From: Paraferrimonas sp. SM1919
Lineage (GTDB): Bacteria; Pseudomonadota; Gammaproteobacteria; Enterobacterales; Shewanellaceae
DNA: 64,000 bases
NCBI RefSeq assembly: GCF_010993985.1
Contig: NZ_WINH01000001.1
Span: forward strand, 124,001 to 188,000
Reading direction: 5' to 3'
Within the stretch, counting starts at the first letter, position 1, and every line of letters starts with the position of its first letter. Below the pieces are notes generated by a model, which was given only the letters and a program-made list of their open reading frames with translations, searched no databases and was not told the DNA's origin. The position numbers and the translations under genes are program-made. Shown here piece after piece: positions 26,735 through 33,389 of the stretch.

Positions 26735-28003
26735 CTAATGACCCACTCCAAATTGACTTTGTTCCACCCCTTCCACTTCCATTTGCGCTGCCATTAAACG
26801 GCCACGTTCAGCTGGGAAAGCTTGCACTAAAGCCATTGCCATATCACGCAGCCCACGGGCGCTTTTAGAACTAAAGCCTGTGCCTGATGTGCCGGTACAC
26901 TTAAGGGCATTCATCGCCACTTTAAAGCCGTATTCGGCAACTTGGCCTTTGCATAAACGCCAGCGTTTTACCACTTCTGCCTTGGGTAAAATTTCTGGTT
27001 GTGCGGTTTCTAACTGCAATTGACGAGTTAACCACAGTTTTGCAGTTTCTAAATCCGCCATCATTTCACCAATCAATTGTTGGTGCATTGGCGACTGGGC
27101 AATCGACTTATCCGAATCACCAAACTTAGTGCTTGATAACTGCTTTACGGTTTCTGTGTAAATTGACCAAGCTTGACCTAGATATACCGCAATACCGGCT
27201 AATTGGTTACCCACAAAAGAGCCACGGCTCATTTGCATGCAGCGAGTAAAAGCGGCCGGGACCGTTAAGGCGCAATCATCTGCAACAAATACATCCTTTA
27301 AAATTAAACCATGGGTCGCCGAGCCACGCATACCAATAGCATCCCATTTTTGTCGCTCTGAGACCCCTTTGGCATCACGGTCAATAAAGAAGGTCGACAG
27401 ACCAGAAGCGTCTTCGACGCCATCAAGTCCTGCAGTTACTAGGTATTGATCGGCAACTCCAGTAGCACAACCAAAGGATTTGACACCATTGATCAGGTAA
27501 CCACCATCCACTTTAGTGGCTTTGGTGCTAATGGTAATAGCCGCTTTTTCAGATTTAACCGACTCTGAAGCAAAATTGGCTAGCCACTTGCCCTCTTTAC
27601 CCATGGTGTTAAGCACCTTGTCGGCAAAGGCATTAACAATAGGCGCCTCTTGTTCGCTGAATAAACCGGCTTCTAAAGCATCTTTTGCTAGCAAGCCACG
27701 GGAAGCACTTGAACAGTGGAAGAAAAACGTTAACGCAGTAGAAGGACAGACACTACCTAGGGCAAAACAGGCTGCCGCAAAATCACGCAGTCCCCCACCT
27801 AAGCCTCCGTGTTCCTCTGGAATAATTAAGCCCAGTAGACCTGCATCGGATAATGTTTTCACATGGGGCAGATGGAACTCACCACTTCGATCAACTTCAA
27901 TTGCTGCTGCTTTAATTGTTTCAAGCACTGATTCTACTTTAGCAGCACGATCAAGTTCAGCAGCACTCATGTCTTCTACAAAATATTCGCCGGTATATTT
28001 CAT
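26735..28003 (-). CDS. Acyl-CoA dehydrogenase-fold flavoprotein
   Basis: A 422-residue protein with the three-part acyl-CoA dehydrogenase layout. There is an N-terminal helical domain with LLGLIIPEEHGGLGGG, a middle beta domain (STFFIDRDAKGV, WDAIGMRGSATH), and a C-terminal helical bundle. The late ALKCTGTSGTGF and MALVQAFPAERGRLMAAQ segments do not show the YEGT context of the usual catalytic Glu. The protein may instead be a flavin monooxygenase of the DszC/HpaB class that shares this fold, or a dehydrogenase of a non-CoA substrate. The operon has no CoA ligase or thiolase, which fits the monooxygenase reading. Start supported by short spacing (12 bases) from the RCCR-like gene. Confidence 0.82.
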   Translation of the reverse strand: MKYTGEYFVEDMSAAELDRAAKVESVLETIKAAAIEVDRSGEFHLPHVKTLSDAGLLGLIIPEEHGGLGGGLRDFAAACFALGSVCPSTALTFFFHCSSASRGLLAKDALEAGLFSEQEAPIVNAFADKVLNTMGKEGKWLANFASESVKSEKAAITISTKATKVDGGYLINGVKSFGCATGVADQYLVTAGLDGVEDASGLSTFFIDRDAKGVSERQKWDAIGMRGSATHGLILKDVFVADDCALTVPAAFTRCMQMSRGSFVGNQLAGIAVYLGQAWSIYTETVKQLSSTKFGDSDKSIAQSPMHQQLIGEMMADLETAKLWLTRQLQLETAQPEILPKAEVVKRWRLCKGQVAEYGFKVAMNALKCTGTSGTGFSSKSARGLRDMAMALVQAFPAERGRLMAAQMEVEGVEQSQFGVGH

Positions 28004-28015
28004 GGTGAAGCCTCC

Positions 28016-28744
28016 TTATTGACCTAATAGTAATTGACGTAAGCTTTGGCTAGATTGTTCACCAATTAATTGGGTGATACGTGGCCATACTGGGTCGATT
28101 TCTGCAGAGAAAATCATGGCTCGGTTGGCACTATCTCGTTCCCTTAATTGTTGCTCTGGGTAAATGTCCGATAAACCCTTATTCACAATCGACAGCCAAT
28201 GGTTAAAGTAGTCATCTACCACAGGGAAAATCTTTTCAAACGCTTCGTCGGTTGAACGGTTTACCATCATCCATGGCGACATAATCGCACGCTGGCGTGG
28301 TGAGATATGTGCAGGGGTTAAGCCTTCAATTTTATTCGACGCTTCATACAGTTCAGTCAACGGCTGATAGATCTCTTGCATGTAATTAAAGTTCGCCCCT
28401 AAATCAACGCGCGGGGTTAAATCCAAGTGGAATGAGTTATGCTCACCGGCTTTTACCGAATCTAGGGTAAAGTGCGGAATTGGACTATTTGCTGGCATAA
28501 AGCCATAAATCATGTGTGAATCTAGGAAGATAGCTGGCACCACAATGGAACAAGTCACCAGCTTATCTAGCGGTCCACCCTCAAATACACGTACCTGACC
28601 AATGGCTCCTGCTGCCATAGGAACATGGGAGGTCAGCGTCAGATATGGGCCACCATCAGGACCTAATACTTCATGCATATTGAACGCTTCAACGACCTTG
28701 GCTAAAGTCTCGTTAAACAATTTTTGCGGTAGACTCATCGGCAT
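28016..28744 (-). CDS. Red chlorophyll catabolite reductase (RCCR)-like protein
   Basis: A 242-residue protein that I align by eye with plant RCCR, a member of the ferredoxin-dependent bilin reductase superfamily. Matching landmarks in order are IPHFTLD (residues 89-95), HLDLTPRVDLGANFNYMQEI (106-125) followed by YQPL, SPRQRAIMSP (148-157), and RERDSANR with EIDPVWPR near the end. Plant RCCR uses two acidic residues; the counterparts here seem to be D95 and D217. RCCR reduces a C=C bond of an open-chain tetrapyrrole with electrons from ferredoxin. ATG 28744 has a strong AAGGAG site; the frame to 28792 would overlap the nitrilase gene. No ferredoxin or haem oxygenase gene is present nearby, so substrate and electron donor are open. 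Confidence 0.7.
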   Translation of the reverse strand: MPMSLPQKLFNETLAKVVEAFNMHEVLGPDGGPYLTLTSHVPMAAGAIGQVRVFEGGPLDKLVTCSIVVPAIFLDSHMIYGFMPANSPIPHFTLDSVKAGEHNSFHLDLTPRVDLGANFNYMQEIYQPLTELYEASNKIEGLTPAHISPRQRAIMSPWMMVNRSTDEAFEKIFPVVDDYFNHWLSIVNKGLSDIYPEQQLRERDSANRAMIFSAEIDPVWPRITQLIGEQSSQSLRQLLLGQ

Positions 28745-28746
28745 GA

Positions 28747-30438
28747 TTATGCTCCTTGCTTTATAGCGACTAATGGCGCAAGGGTATGCCAAGGCCTGTT
28801 ATCGATTAGGTGGGTCCGGTGGGAAACCATTTTATTGGCTGCGGCAATGGGTTGTACAAGCCCCATAATGGTGCCACTATCCCCTGCCCCTGTTATCCAT
28901 TGCGAATCGGAAAGCTTGCCATCAAATGGGCGAGTCTTCCACGGTGTCATTACGGTAAAATCATGCTGTAACTGACATATAATTAGATCTTTAGCCAAAG
29001 GCGTTGCTGCCACAATATTGACACGGTTTTCTGCAGCCCGTTCTCTGATCCCCGTTTGTGATTGCCAGGCTTCATCAGCTCGCAAACACATCAGTACCGT
29101 TTGTACTCCTTGCATGGCAATTTGACGCAGCCATTCCGGGTAAATGGCGTCATCTTCCACACAAAGTGCGAGTCGGCCAAAGTTACTGCCATAGGTCACC
29201 AATTCATCAGTAAGTTCAGTCCATGGGTTAGTATTACTCGCATGCACTTGGCCCTGCTCCAATACCACCCCATTTTCACTAATCAATACTGCGCTATGAC
29301 GAAAGCCGGAGCCGCTTGCCCTAACAATAGAAGTGGCGGCTAACGCCCCTTGACTCAAGGCGCCAGCAATAGCTTCGATGACTGCATCACTGTCAGCTGC
29401 AACTTGCTCTAATGACTTTTGCTCCGTCCAAAACAGTTCCGGTAAGCTAATCAGCTTGGCCCCCTGAGAGACCACCGCTATGATTTGCTCTAAAGCATCT
29501 TCAAGGGCGGCAAAGCCGTGGCCTTTAGGGCTAATCGCAGCAGCAGCTATATCTTTAATTTGAGCAAATTCAGGTAAGGTTAATGAAGCGGGATCAGCGA
29601 TTAAATTTTGATATAACTGTGGTCGACGATTGAAAAAGATATCGGTGCCATCGGGTCGCTTTTTATTATCAGCTTGGGATAAATCGATATCAGCCCAAAT
29701 AACCTGCTCTTCTTTACCAGCAAGGGCAAGCACTGTGCCATCAGGTGCCACAATTTGACTGTCACCCGCACCGGATAAAAACTCTATAGGAATTGAAGTC
29801 GCTTGAGAGACTGGCTGCAATAATTCTTCAGGTATCAATGGCCCCACTTTATTTGCCGCTACCACGAACACCTTATTTTCAGCTGCACGTACAGGAATAT
29901 GCATATTGCCTTCATCTATTGCAAAGGAATTCAATGCATTGCAAATTAACTGGGCACCATTTAAGGCCAACGCCCTTGGCGGTTCGTTGATCACACCATC
30001 CATACAACAATAGAGCCCTAACTGGCCAAACTCTGTGGAGATAATTTCTGATTCTGTGGTTGCCGCAATTAAGAAATCATTTTCATGGCCAAGCAATACT
30101 TGCTTATCGGTGATGTTGACAATTTCACCGTTAGCGTTAATGAGAATGTTAGAGCTCGCTGCCTTAGGAAACTCTTTTCGAAGAGTACAGTTAATAACAA
30201 GGTAACAACCCGCCTCTACCGCTGCTTGCTTAATTGCCGTCATAAACTCATCATCAAGGCTTACCGACACTTCATAACAATGCTCTTGATTGTCATACCA
30301 AGAATTGTGATTACAAAACTCTGGTAATTGAATTAAATCAGGCTGACATTTCGCCGCCTCGGCAATCATTCGTAAGCAGGTTTGCAAATTTTTATGGACA
30401 TCATTTCCAACAGCAAACTGAGCAGCAGCAACTCTCAT
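28747..30438 (-). CDS. Tandem nitrilase-superfamily hydrolase (two domains, second lacks Lys)
   Basis: A 563-residue protein made of two carbon-nitrogen hydrolase domains. Domain 1 (about 1-280) has the complete Glu-Lys-Cys triad: E40 in QLPEF, K112 in ITDKQVLLGH, C145 in YCCMDG. Domain 2 (about 295-550) keeps E334 (SLPELFW) and C426 (ALCVEDD) but has Q397 where Lys is expected (EQGQVHAS), so it is probably inactive or altered. Typical nitrilase-family proteins are single domains of ~260-350 residues. Members split nitriles, amides or carbamoyl groups. It is the first gene of the leftward operon, with an AGAGGG ribosome site. In context it probably hydrolyses a C-N bond of the ring compound or of an intermediate. 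Confidence 0.85.
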   Translation of the reverse strand: MRVAAAQFAVGNDVHKNLQTCLRMIAEAAKCQPDLIQLPEFCNHNSWYDNQEHCYEVSVSLDDEFMTAIKQAAVEAGCYLVINCTLRKEFPKAASSNILINANGEIVNITDKQVLLGHENDFLIAATTESEIISTEFGQLGLYCCMDGVINEPPRALALNGAQLICNALNSFAIDEGNMHIPVRAAENKVFVVAANKVGPLIPEELLQPVSQATSIPIEFLSGAGDSQIVAPDGTVLALAGKEEQVIWADIDLSQADNKKRPDGTDIFFNRRPQLYQNLIADPASLTLPEFAQIKDIAAAAISPKGHGFAALEDALEQIIAVVSQGAKLISLPELFWTEQKSLEQVAADSDAVIEAIAGALSQGALAATSIVRASGSGFRHSAVLISENGVVLEQGQVHASNTNPWTELTDELVTYGSNFGRLALCVEDDAIYPEWLRQIAMQGVQTVLMCLRADEAWQSQTGIRERAAENRVNIVAATPLAKDLIICQLQHDFTVMTPWKTRPFDGKLSDSQWITGAGDSGTIMGLVQPIAAANKMVSHRTHLIDNRPWHTLAPLVAIKQGA

Positions 30439-30561
30439 AACTATCCCTCTTTATTTTTTTATACCAACCTAGAGTGTAATAGGTCGGCAAGTTCCTGTTG
30501 ACTTAATGACTTAACAATATATCTTTTTAAATTGTAAAGCCACTGATCAAAATCAAACCAA

Positions 30562-30601
30562 TTGACATTAATCAGGCTTAACTTGTTAACATTAAGTTAA
30601 C
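30562..30601 (+). promoter_or_regulatory. Candidate promoter and operator between divergent operons
   Basis: TTGACA (30562-30567) with TTAACA 18 bases on (30586-30591) could be the rightward promoter. Over it lies an inverted repeat TTAACTT (30578-30584) N9 AAGTTAA (30594-30600), and two GTTAAC hexamers 11 bases apart (30585, 30596). Such symmetry between divergent operons is a likely regulator site. No regulator gene is present in the cluster. Position and symmetry are seen, function is inference. Confidence 0.35.
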
Positions 30602-30655
30602 TTAGTTAGTGATTTCACGGGAACTAAAATTCAAAAAAAATAGGGAAGGCTTGAT

Positions 30656-31351
30656 ATGTATCAATACTCATTGGGGCTCGCACTGTACGATTACATACCA
30701 GTTCTGTTATTTGCTACTGGACTGTTCTACTTAACAAAAACGGTGCGCCAACTTGCTCCTAGATTCACCCAAGCGGCTACTGTTGGGGCAGTGCTTATTA
30801 CTATTGCTGGCTTTATTAAGGCCTCTTGGAAGTTGGTTATTTCCCAAGGCGTAGATGGTGAAGCAACCATTTGGATGAGTAACCAACTTATCCCCATGAT
30901 GGCAGCAGGCTTTACCATTTTAGTTTATGTGCTGTGGGCAACCCGTCGTGAAATTGCCAATAACCCAGTGAAAACCACTGCTTGGCGCTGCCCAGCAAGT
31001 GCCATCCTATTAGTATTAGGTGCAAGCGCCTATTTAGGTCTAACCAAAGATGGTAAGGGTTGGTTCTTTATCGCCCTAACCATGCTAACCGTCAGTAACT
31101 TTATTATGGCCATTCACGCCTTTAAGTTAAGTCGCAGCCAAGGCACGACGGTGGCCGCCAGCCTATTTATTTTGAACTTTATTTTAGTACTGGTGATGTC
31201 AGGCCTAGGACGGGCACTGCCGCCGGGTGAAAGTTCCCAATGGATTGCCCAATTTGCCAATACATTCACCCAAGGCACCCTAGCACTCGCTGCATGGATG
31301 CTTTACAAACAAGTTACCGAACCTCAATCACTTACTACAGCTAGGGCTTAA
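30656..31351 (+). CDS. Integral membrane protein of unknown function
   Basis: A 231-residue protein with about seven hydrophobic segments spread along its length and short polar loops. The last one (TQGTLALAAWMLY) precedes a short cytoplasmic tail. I do not recognise its family. It lies three bases before the MFS transporter gene and divergently from the nine-gene catabolic operon. It is therefore likely co-expressed with the transporter and may help with uptake or sensing of the substrate. Confidence 0.65.
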   Translation: MYQYSLGLALYDYIPVLLFATGLFYLTKTVRQLAPRFTQAATVGAVLITIAGFIKASWKLVISQGVDGEATIWMSNQLIPMMAAGFTILVYVLWATRREIANNPVKTTAWRCPASAILLVLGASAYLGLTKDGKGWFFIALTMLTVSNFIMAIHAFKLSRSQGTTVAASLFILNFILVLVMSGLGRALPPGESSQWIAQFANTFTQGTLALAAWMLYKQVTEPQSLTTARA

Positions 31352-31354
31352 TAC

Positions 31355-32698
31355 ATGAACAGTCAAAAGAAATTACTTGGAGTCTTTGTTAGCCCTGGGG
31401 TCACGACACCCAATATGCTGACTTTCTATTTAACCTGTGTCGCCACCATTTTATTGGGAACTTTCATTAACGCAGTGCAACCTTTCTTGTTTGCAGAGAT
31501 GATGAATATTCCTCAAAGTGAACATGGCTCAGTTGCCGGCAAACTTAACTTTGCTGGCGAAATTGCCATTATTGCTACCGTCTCTTTATGGGGGGCGATT
31601 TCTGACAAGATTGGACGACGCTTAGTTATTACCATTGGCTTTGCCCTAGTGGCAGTGTCATTTTACCTTTATCCCCGCGCTGAAAGCGTTAATGAGCTAC
31701 TCATTTACCGTTGTATTTATGGTGTTGGGATCGCAGCTGCCACTTGTATGATCGTGGCGCTACTGGCTGACTACACCAAAGACGTCAGCAGAGGCAAGGC
31801 GGCGGGCTTACAAGGGGTTTGTAACGGTATTGGGGCCATGGTGGCGTTGTTTGTCCTACTCAAATTGCCGCAGATTTTTATCAGTGGCGGTGCCGACAGC
31901 ATGGAGGCAGGATTTAGAACCTTCGATGTGGCTATCTTTATCGCCATAGCTCTTGCTCTGTTATCATTTATCGGACTAAAAAAAGGCTTGGCTAATGACA
32001 GTGCTGCCGGCCCTGCATTAACGACCATGCTAGCTAATGGCATCAAAGCCGCTAAAGACCCCGGTATACGCTTGGCTTATGGTGCCGCATTTGTGTCTCG
32101 CGCAAACCTGACTATTGTTGGTGCATTTATGACCCTGTGGATCAGTAATTATGGTACCTCTGAGGCGGGAATGACTGCTGGCGATGCTCTAACAAAAGCG
32201 GGTATGTACGTAGGTATGGCTCAAGGTGTGGCATTATTAGGTGCGCCTGTTTTTGGTATTTTGACGGATAAAATTAACCGCGTTTCTGCGCTACTAATCG
32301 CCCTAGTCCTCACCTTCTTTGGTTACTGTGGTACCTACTTAATTAATGACCCATTTGGCGGTGCCATGATTGTGGTTGTGATCCTTATTGGTTTGAGTGA
32401 AATCGGCGGCATCATTACCTCTGGCGTGTTGATTGCTCAGCAAACTCCGTCTAAAACCCGCGGCGCCGTATTTGGTATTTTCAACCTGTGTGGTGCTATT
32501 GGTATTCTAGTATCATCGGTAATCGGTGGTTACCTATTTGATCACTGGGATCAATCTGGTCCATTTGTATTTGTTGGTTTCTGTGGCCTACTGGTAGCAA
32601 TATATGGCTTCTCAGTACGCAATAAGATCGTTAAACCAGACCATAATGATGAGCAACAAAACCTTGATGAAAGTGCTGAAATTTCGCAGCCAGTATAA
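31355..32698 (+). CDS. Major facilitator superfamily transporter
   Basis: A 447-residue transporter with 12 expected membrane helices. The loop between helices 2 and 3 carries GAISDKIGRRLVI, the family's signature A motif (G-x-x-x-D-x-x-G-R-R), and the second half repeats it as GILTDKINRVS. It follows the seven-helix protein gene by three bases and is divergent from the catabolic operon. Inner-membrane import of the pathway substrate or of a fragment is the simplest role. Direction and substrate are inference. Confidence 0.87.
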   Translation: MNSQKKLLGVFVSPGVTTPNMLTFYLTCVATILLGTFINAVQPFLFAEMMNIPQSEHGSVAGKLNFAGEIAIIATVSLWGAISDKIGRRLVITIGFALVAVSFYLYPRAESVNELLIYRCIYGVGIAAATCMIVALLADYTKDVSRGKAAGLQGVCNGIGAMVALFVLLKLPQIFISGGADSMEAGFRTFDVAIFIAIALALLSFIGLKKGLANDSAAGPALTTMLANGIKAAKDPGIRLAYGAAFVSRANLTIVGAFMTLWISNYGTSEAGMTAGDALTKAGMYVGMAQGVALLGAPVFGILTDKINRVSALLIALVLTFFGYCGTYLINDPFGGAMIVVVILIGLSEIGGIITSGVLIAQQTPSKTRGAVFGIFNLCGAIGILVSSVIGGYLFDHWDQSGPFVFVGFCGLLVAIYGFSVRNKIVKPDHNDEQQNLDESAEISQPV

Positions 32699-32719
32699 TT
32701 AGGTTTTACTGCATAACGA

Positions 32720-32741
32720 AGGGAGCCTGCGCTCCCTTTTT
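32720..32741 (+). terminator. Intrinsic terminator after the MFS gene
   Basis: GGGAGC (32721-32726), loop CTGC, GCTCCC (32731-32736), then five T. It ends the rightward transporter transcript just before the repeat-preceded reductase-family gene. Confidence 0.85.
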
Positions 32742-32744
32742 AGT

Positions 32745-32753
32745 TGCTACAAT
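32745..32753 (+). promoter_or_regulatory. Candidate extended -10 promoter
   Basis: TGCTACAAT matches an extended -10 element (TG-N-TATAAT form). It lies directly after the terminator, so it can supply an independent promoter for the gene at 32813. A start site about 7 bases on would fall at the first copy of the 8-bp repeat. No clear -35 element is seen. Confidence 0.4.
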
Positions 32754-32760
32754 TCCTTAA

Positions 32761-32808
32761 GCGAGAAAGCGAGAAAGCGAGAAAGCGAGAAAGCGAGAAA
32801 GCGAGAAA
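32761..32808 (+). repeat. Six perfect tandem copies of an 8-bp repeat
   Basis: GCGAGAAA occurs six times without a mismatch, ending four bases before the ATG at 32813. Each copy contains purine-rich GAGAAA that can act as a weak ribosome site. Because 8 is not a multiple of three and the upstream frame is open through the repeat, any translation starting upstream would shift frame when copy number changes. Confidence 0.95.
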
Positions 32809-32812
32809 CAGC

Positions 32813-33343
32813 ATGGCAAACAAAGTATTTATAGCAACTTCTCTAGACGGCTACATTGCCGACAAGAGTGGCGGCGTTGATTGGCTGCACGAAATACCAA
32901 ACCCAGATAATGATGATATGGGCTACCATGACTTTATCGACAGTATTGACGCCCTAGTGATGGGTCGTAACACCATGGAAATCTTACTAAGTTTTGGGAT
33001 TGACTGGCCCTACCCCAAGCCAGTATTTGTGTTATCCAATACCTTAAAACAAGCTCCTGCAGGTTTAGAAGACAAAATCTTTATGGTCTCGGGGGATTTA
33101 AAACGACTGGTGCAAGATTTGGCGGATAAAGGCTATAACGACCTTTATATTGATGGTGGGGTGACGATCCAAAACTTCTTAAAAGAGGATCTGATTGATG
33201 AAATGACCATTACCACTATCCCGGTACTACTAGGAGGCGGTAAACGGTTGTTTGGTGAACTCGCAGAACCGCTAAAGTTTAAAAACGTCAACAACCAAAG
33301 ATATCTAGATGCGATAGTCAGCAGTAAGTTTGTTAGGGCCTAA
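32813..33343 (+). CDS. Dihydrofolate reductase family protein (RibD C-terminal-like)
   Basis: A 176-residue NADPH-binding reductase-like protein. VFIATSLDGYIADKSGGVDWL at the start, DALVMGRNTMEI, then DLYIDGGVTIQNFL and PVLLGGGKRLFGEL are typical of the YyaP/YwjB branch, which shares its fold with the RibD reductase domain and dihydrofolate reductase. Enzyme activity in this branch is mostly unknown. The frame extends upstream through the tandem repeat to TTG 32744, but ATG 32813 matches the family start. The repeat immediately upstream could make its expression vary between cells. Confidence 0.82.
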   Translation: MANKVFIATSLDGYIADKSGGVDWLHEIPNPDNDDMGYHDFIDSIDALVMGRNTMEILLSFGIDWPYPKPVFVLSNTLKQAPAGLEDKIFMVSGDLKRLVQDLADKGYNDLYIDGGVTIQNFLKEDLIDEMTITTIPVLLGGGKRLFGELAEPLKFKNVNNQRYLDAIVSSKFVRA

Positions 33344-33348
33344 ACAAA

Positions 33349-33368
33349 AAGGCACCCGAGGGTGCCTT
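33349..33368. terminator. Terminator between convergent genes
   Basis: AAGGCACC (33349-33356), loop CGAG, GGTGCCTT (33361-33368), with AAACAAAA on the left (T-rich on the minus strand) and TTCGTTT on the right. Serves the reductase-family gene and the leftward receptor gene. Confidence 0.8.
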
Positions 33369-33389
33369 CGTTTCTAGCTGAAAGTTCTA

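Noticed and set aside
20487..30438. Canonical nicotinate degradation (nic) cluster
   Set aside because: NicX ring-opening dioxygenase and nicotinate hydroxylase genes are absent, and the RCCR-like, nitrilase and aldehyde dehydrogenase genes do not belong to that pathway.
20487..30438. Pyrimidine (Rut) catabolic operon
   Set aside because: The amidase and alpha/beta hydrolase recall RutB and RutD, but RutA, RutC and RutE-type genes are missing.
32744..32812. Arg/Lys/Glu-rich N-terminal extension of the reductase-family protein
   Set aside because: It is the translation of the 8-bp repeat; the family start is at ATG 32813.
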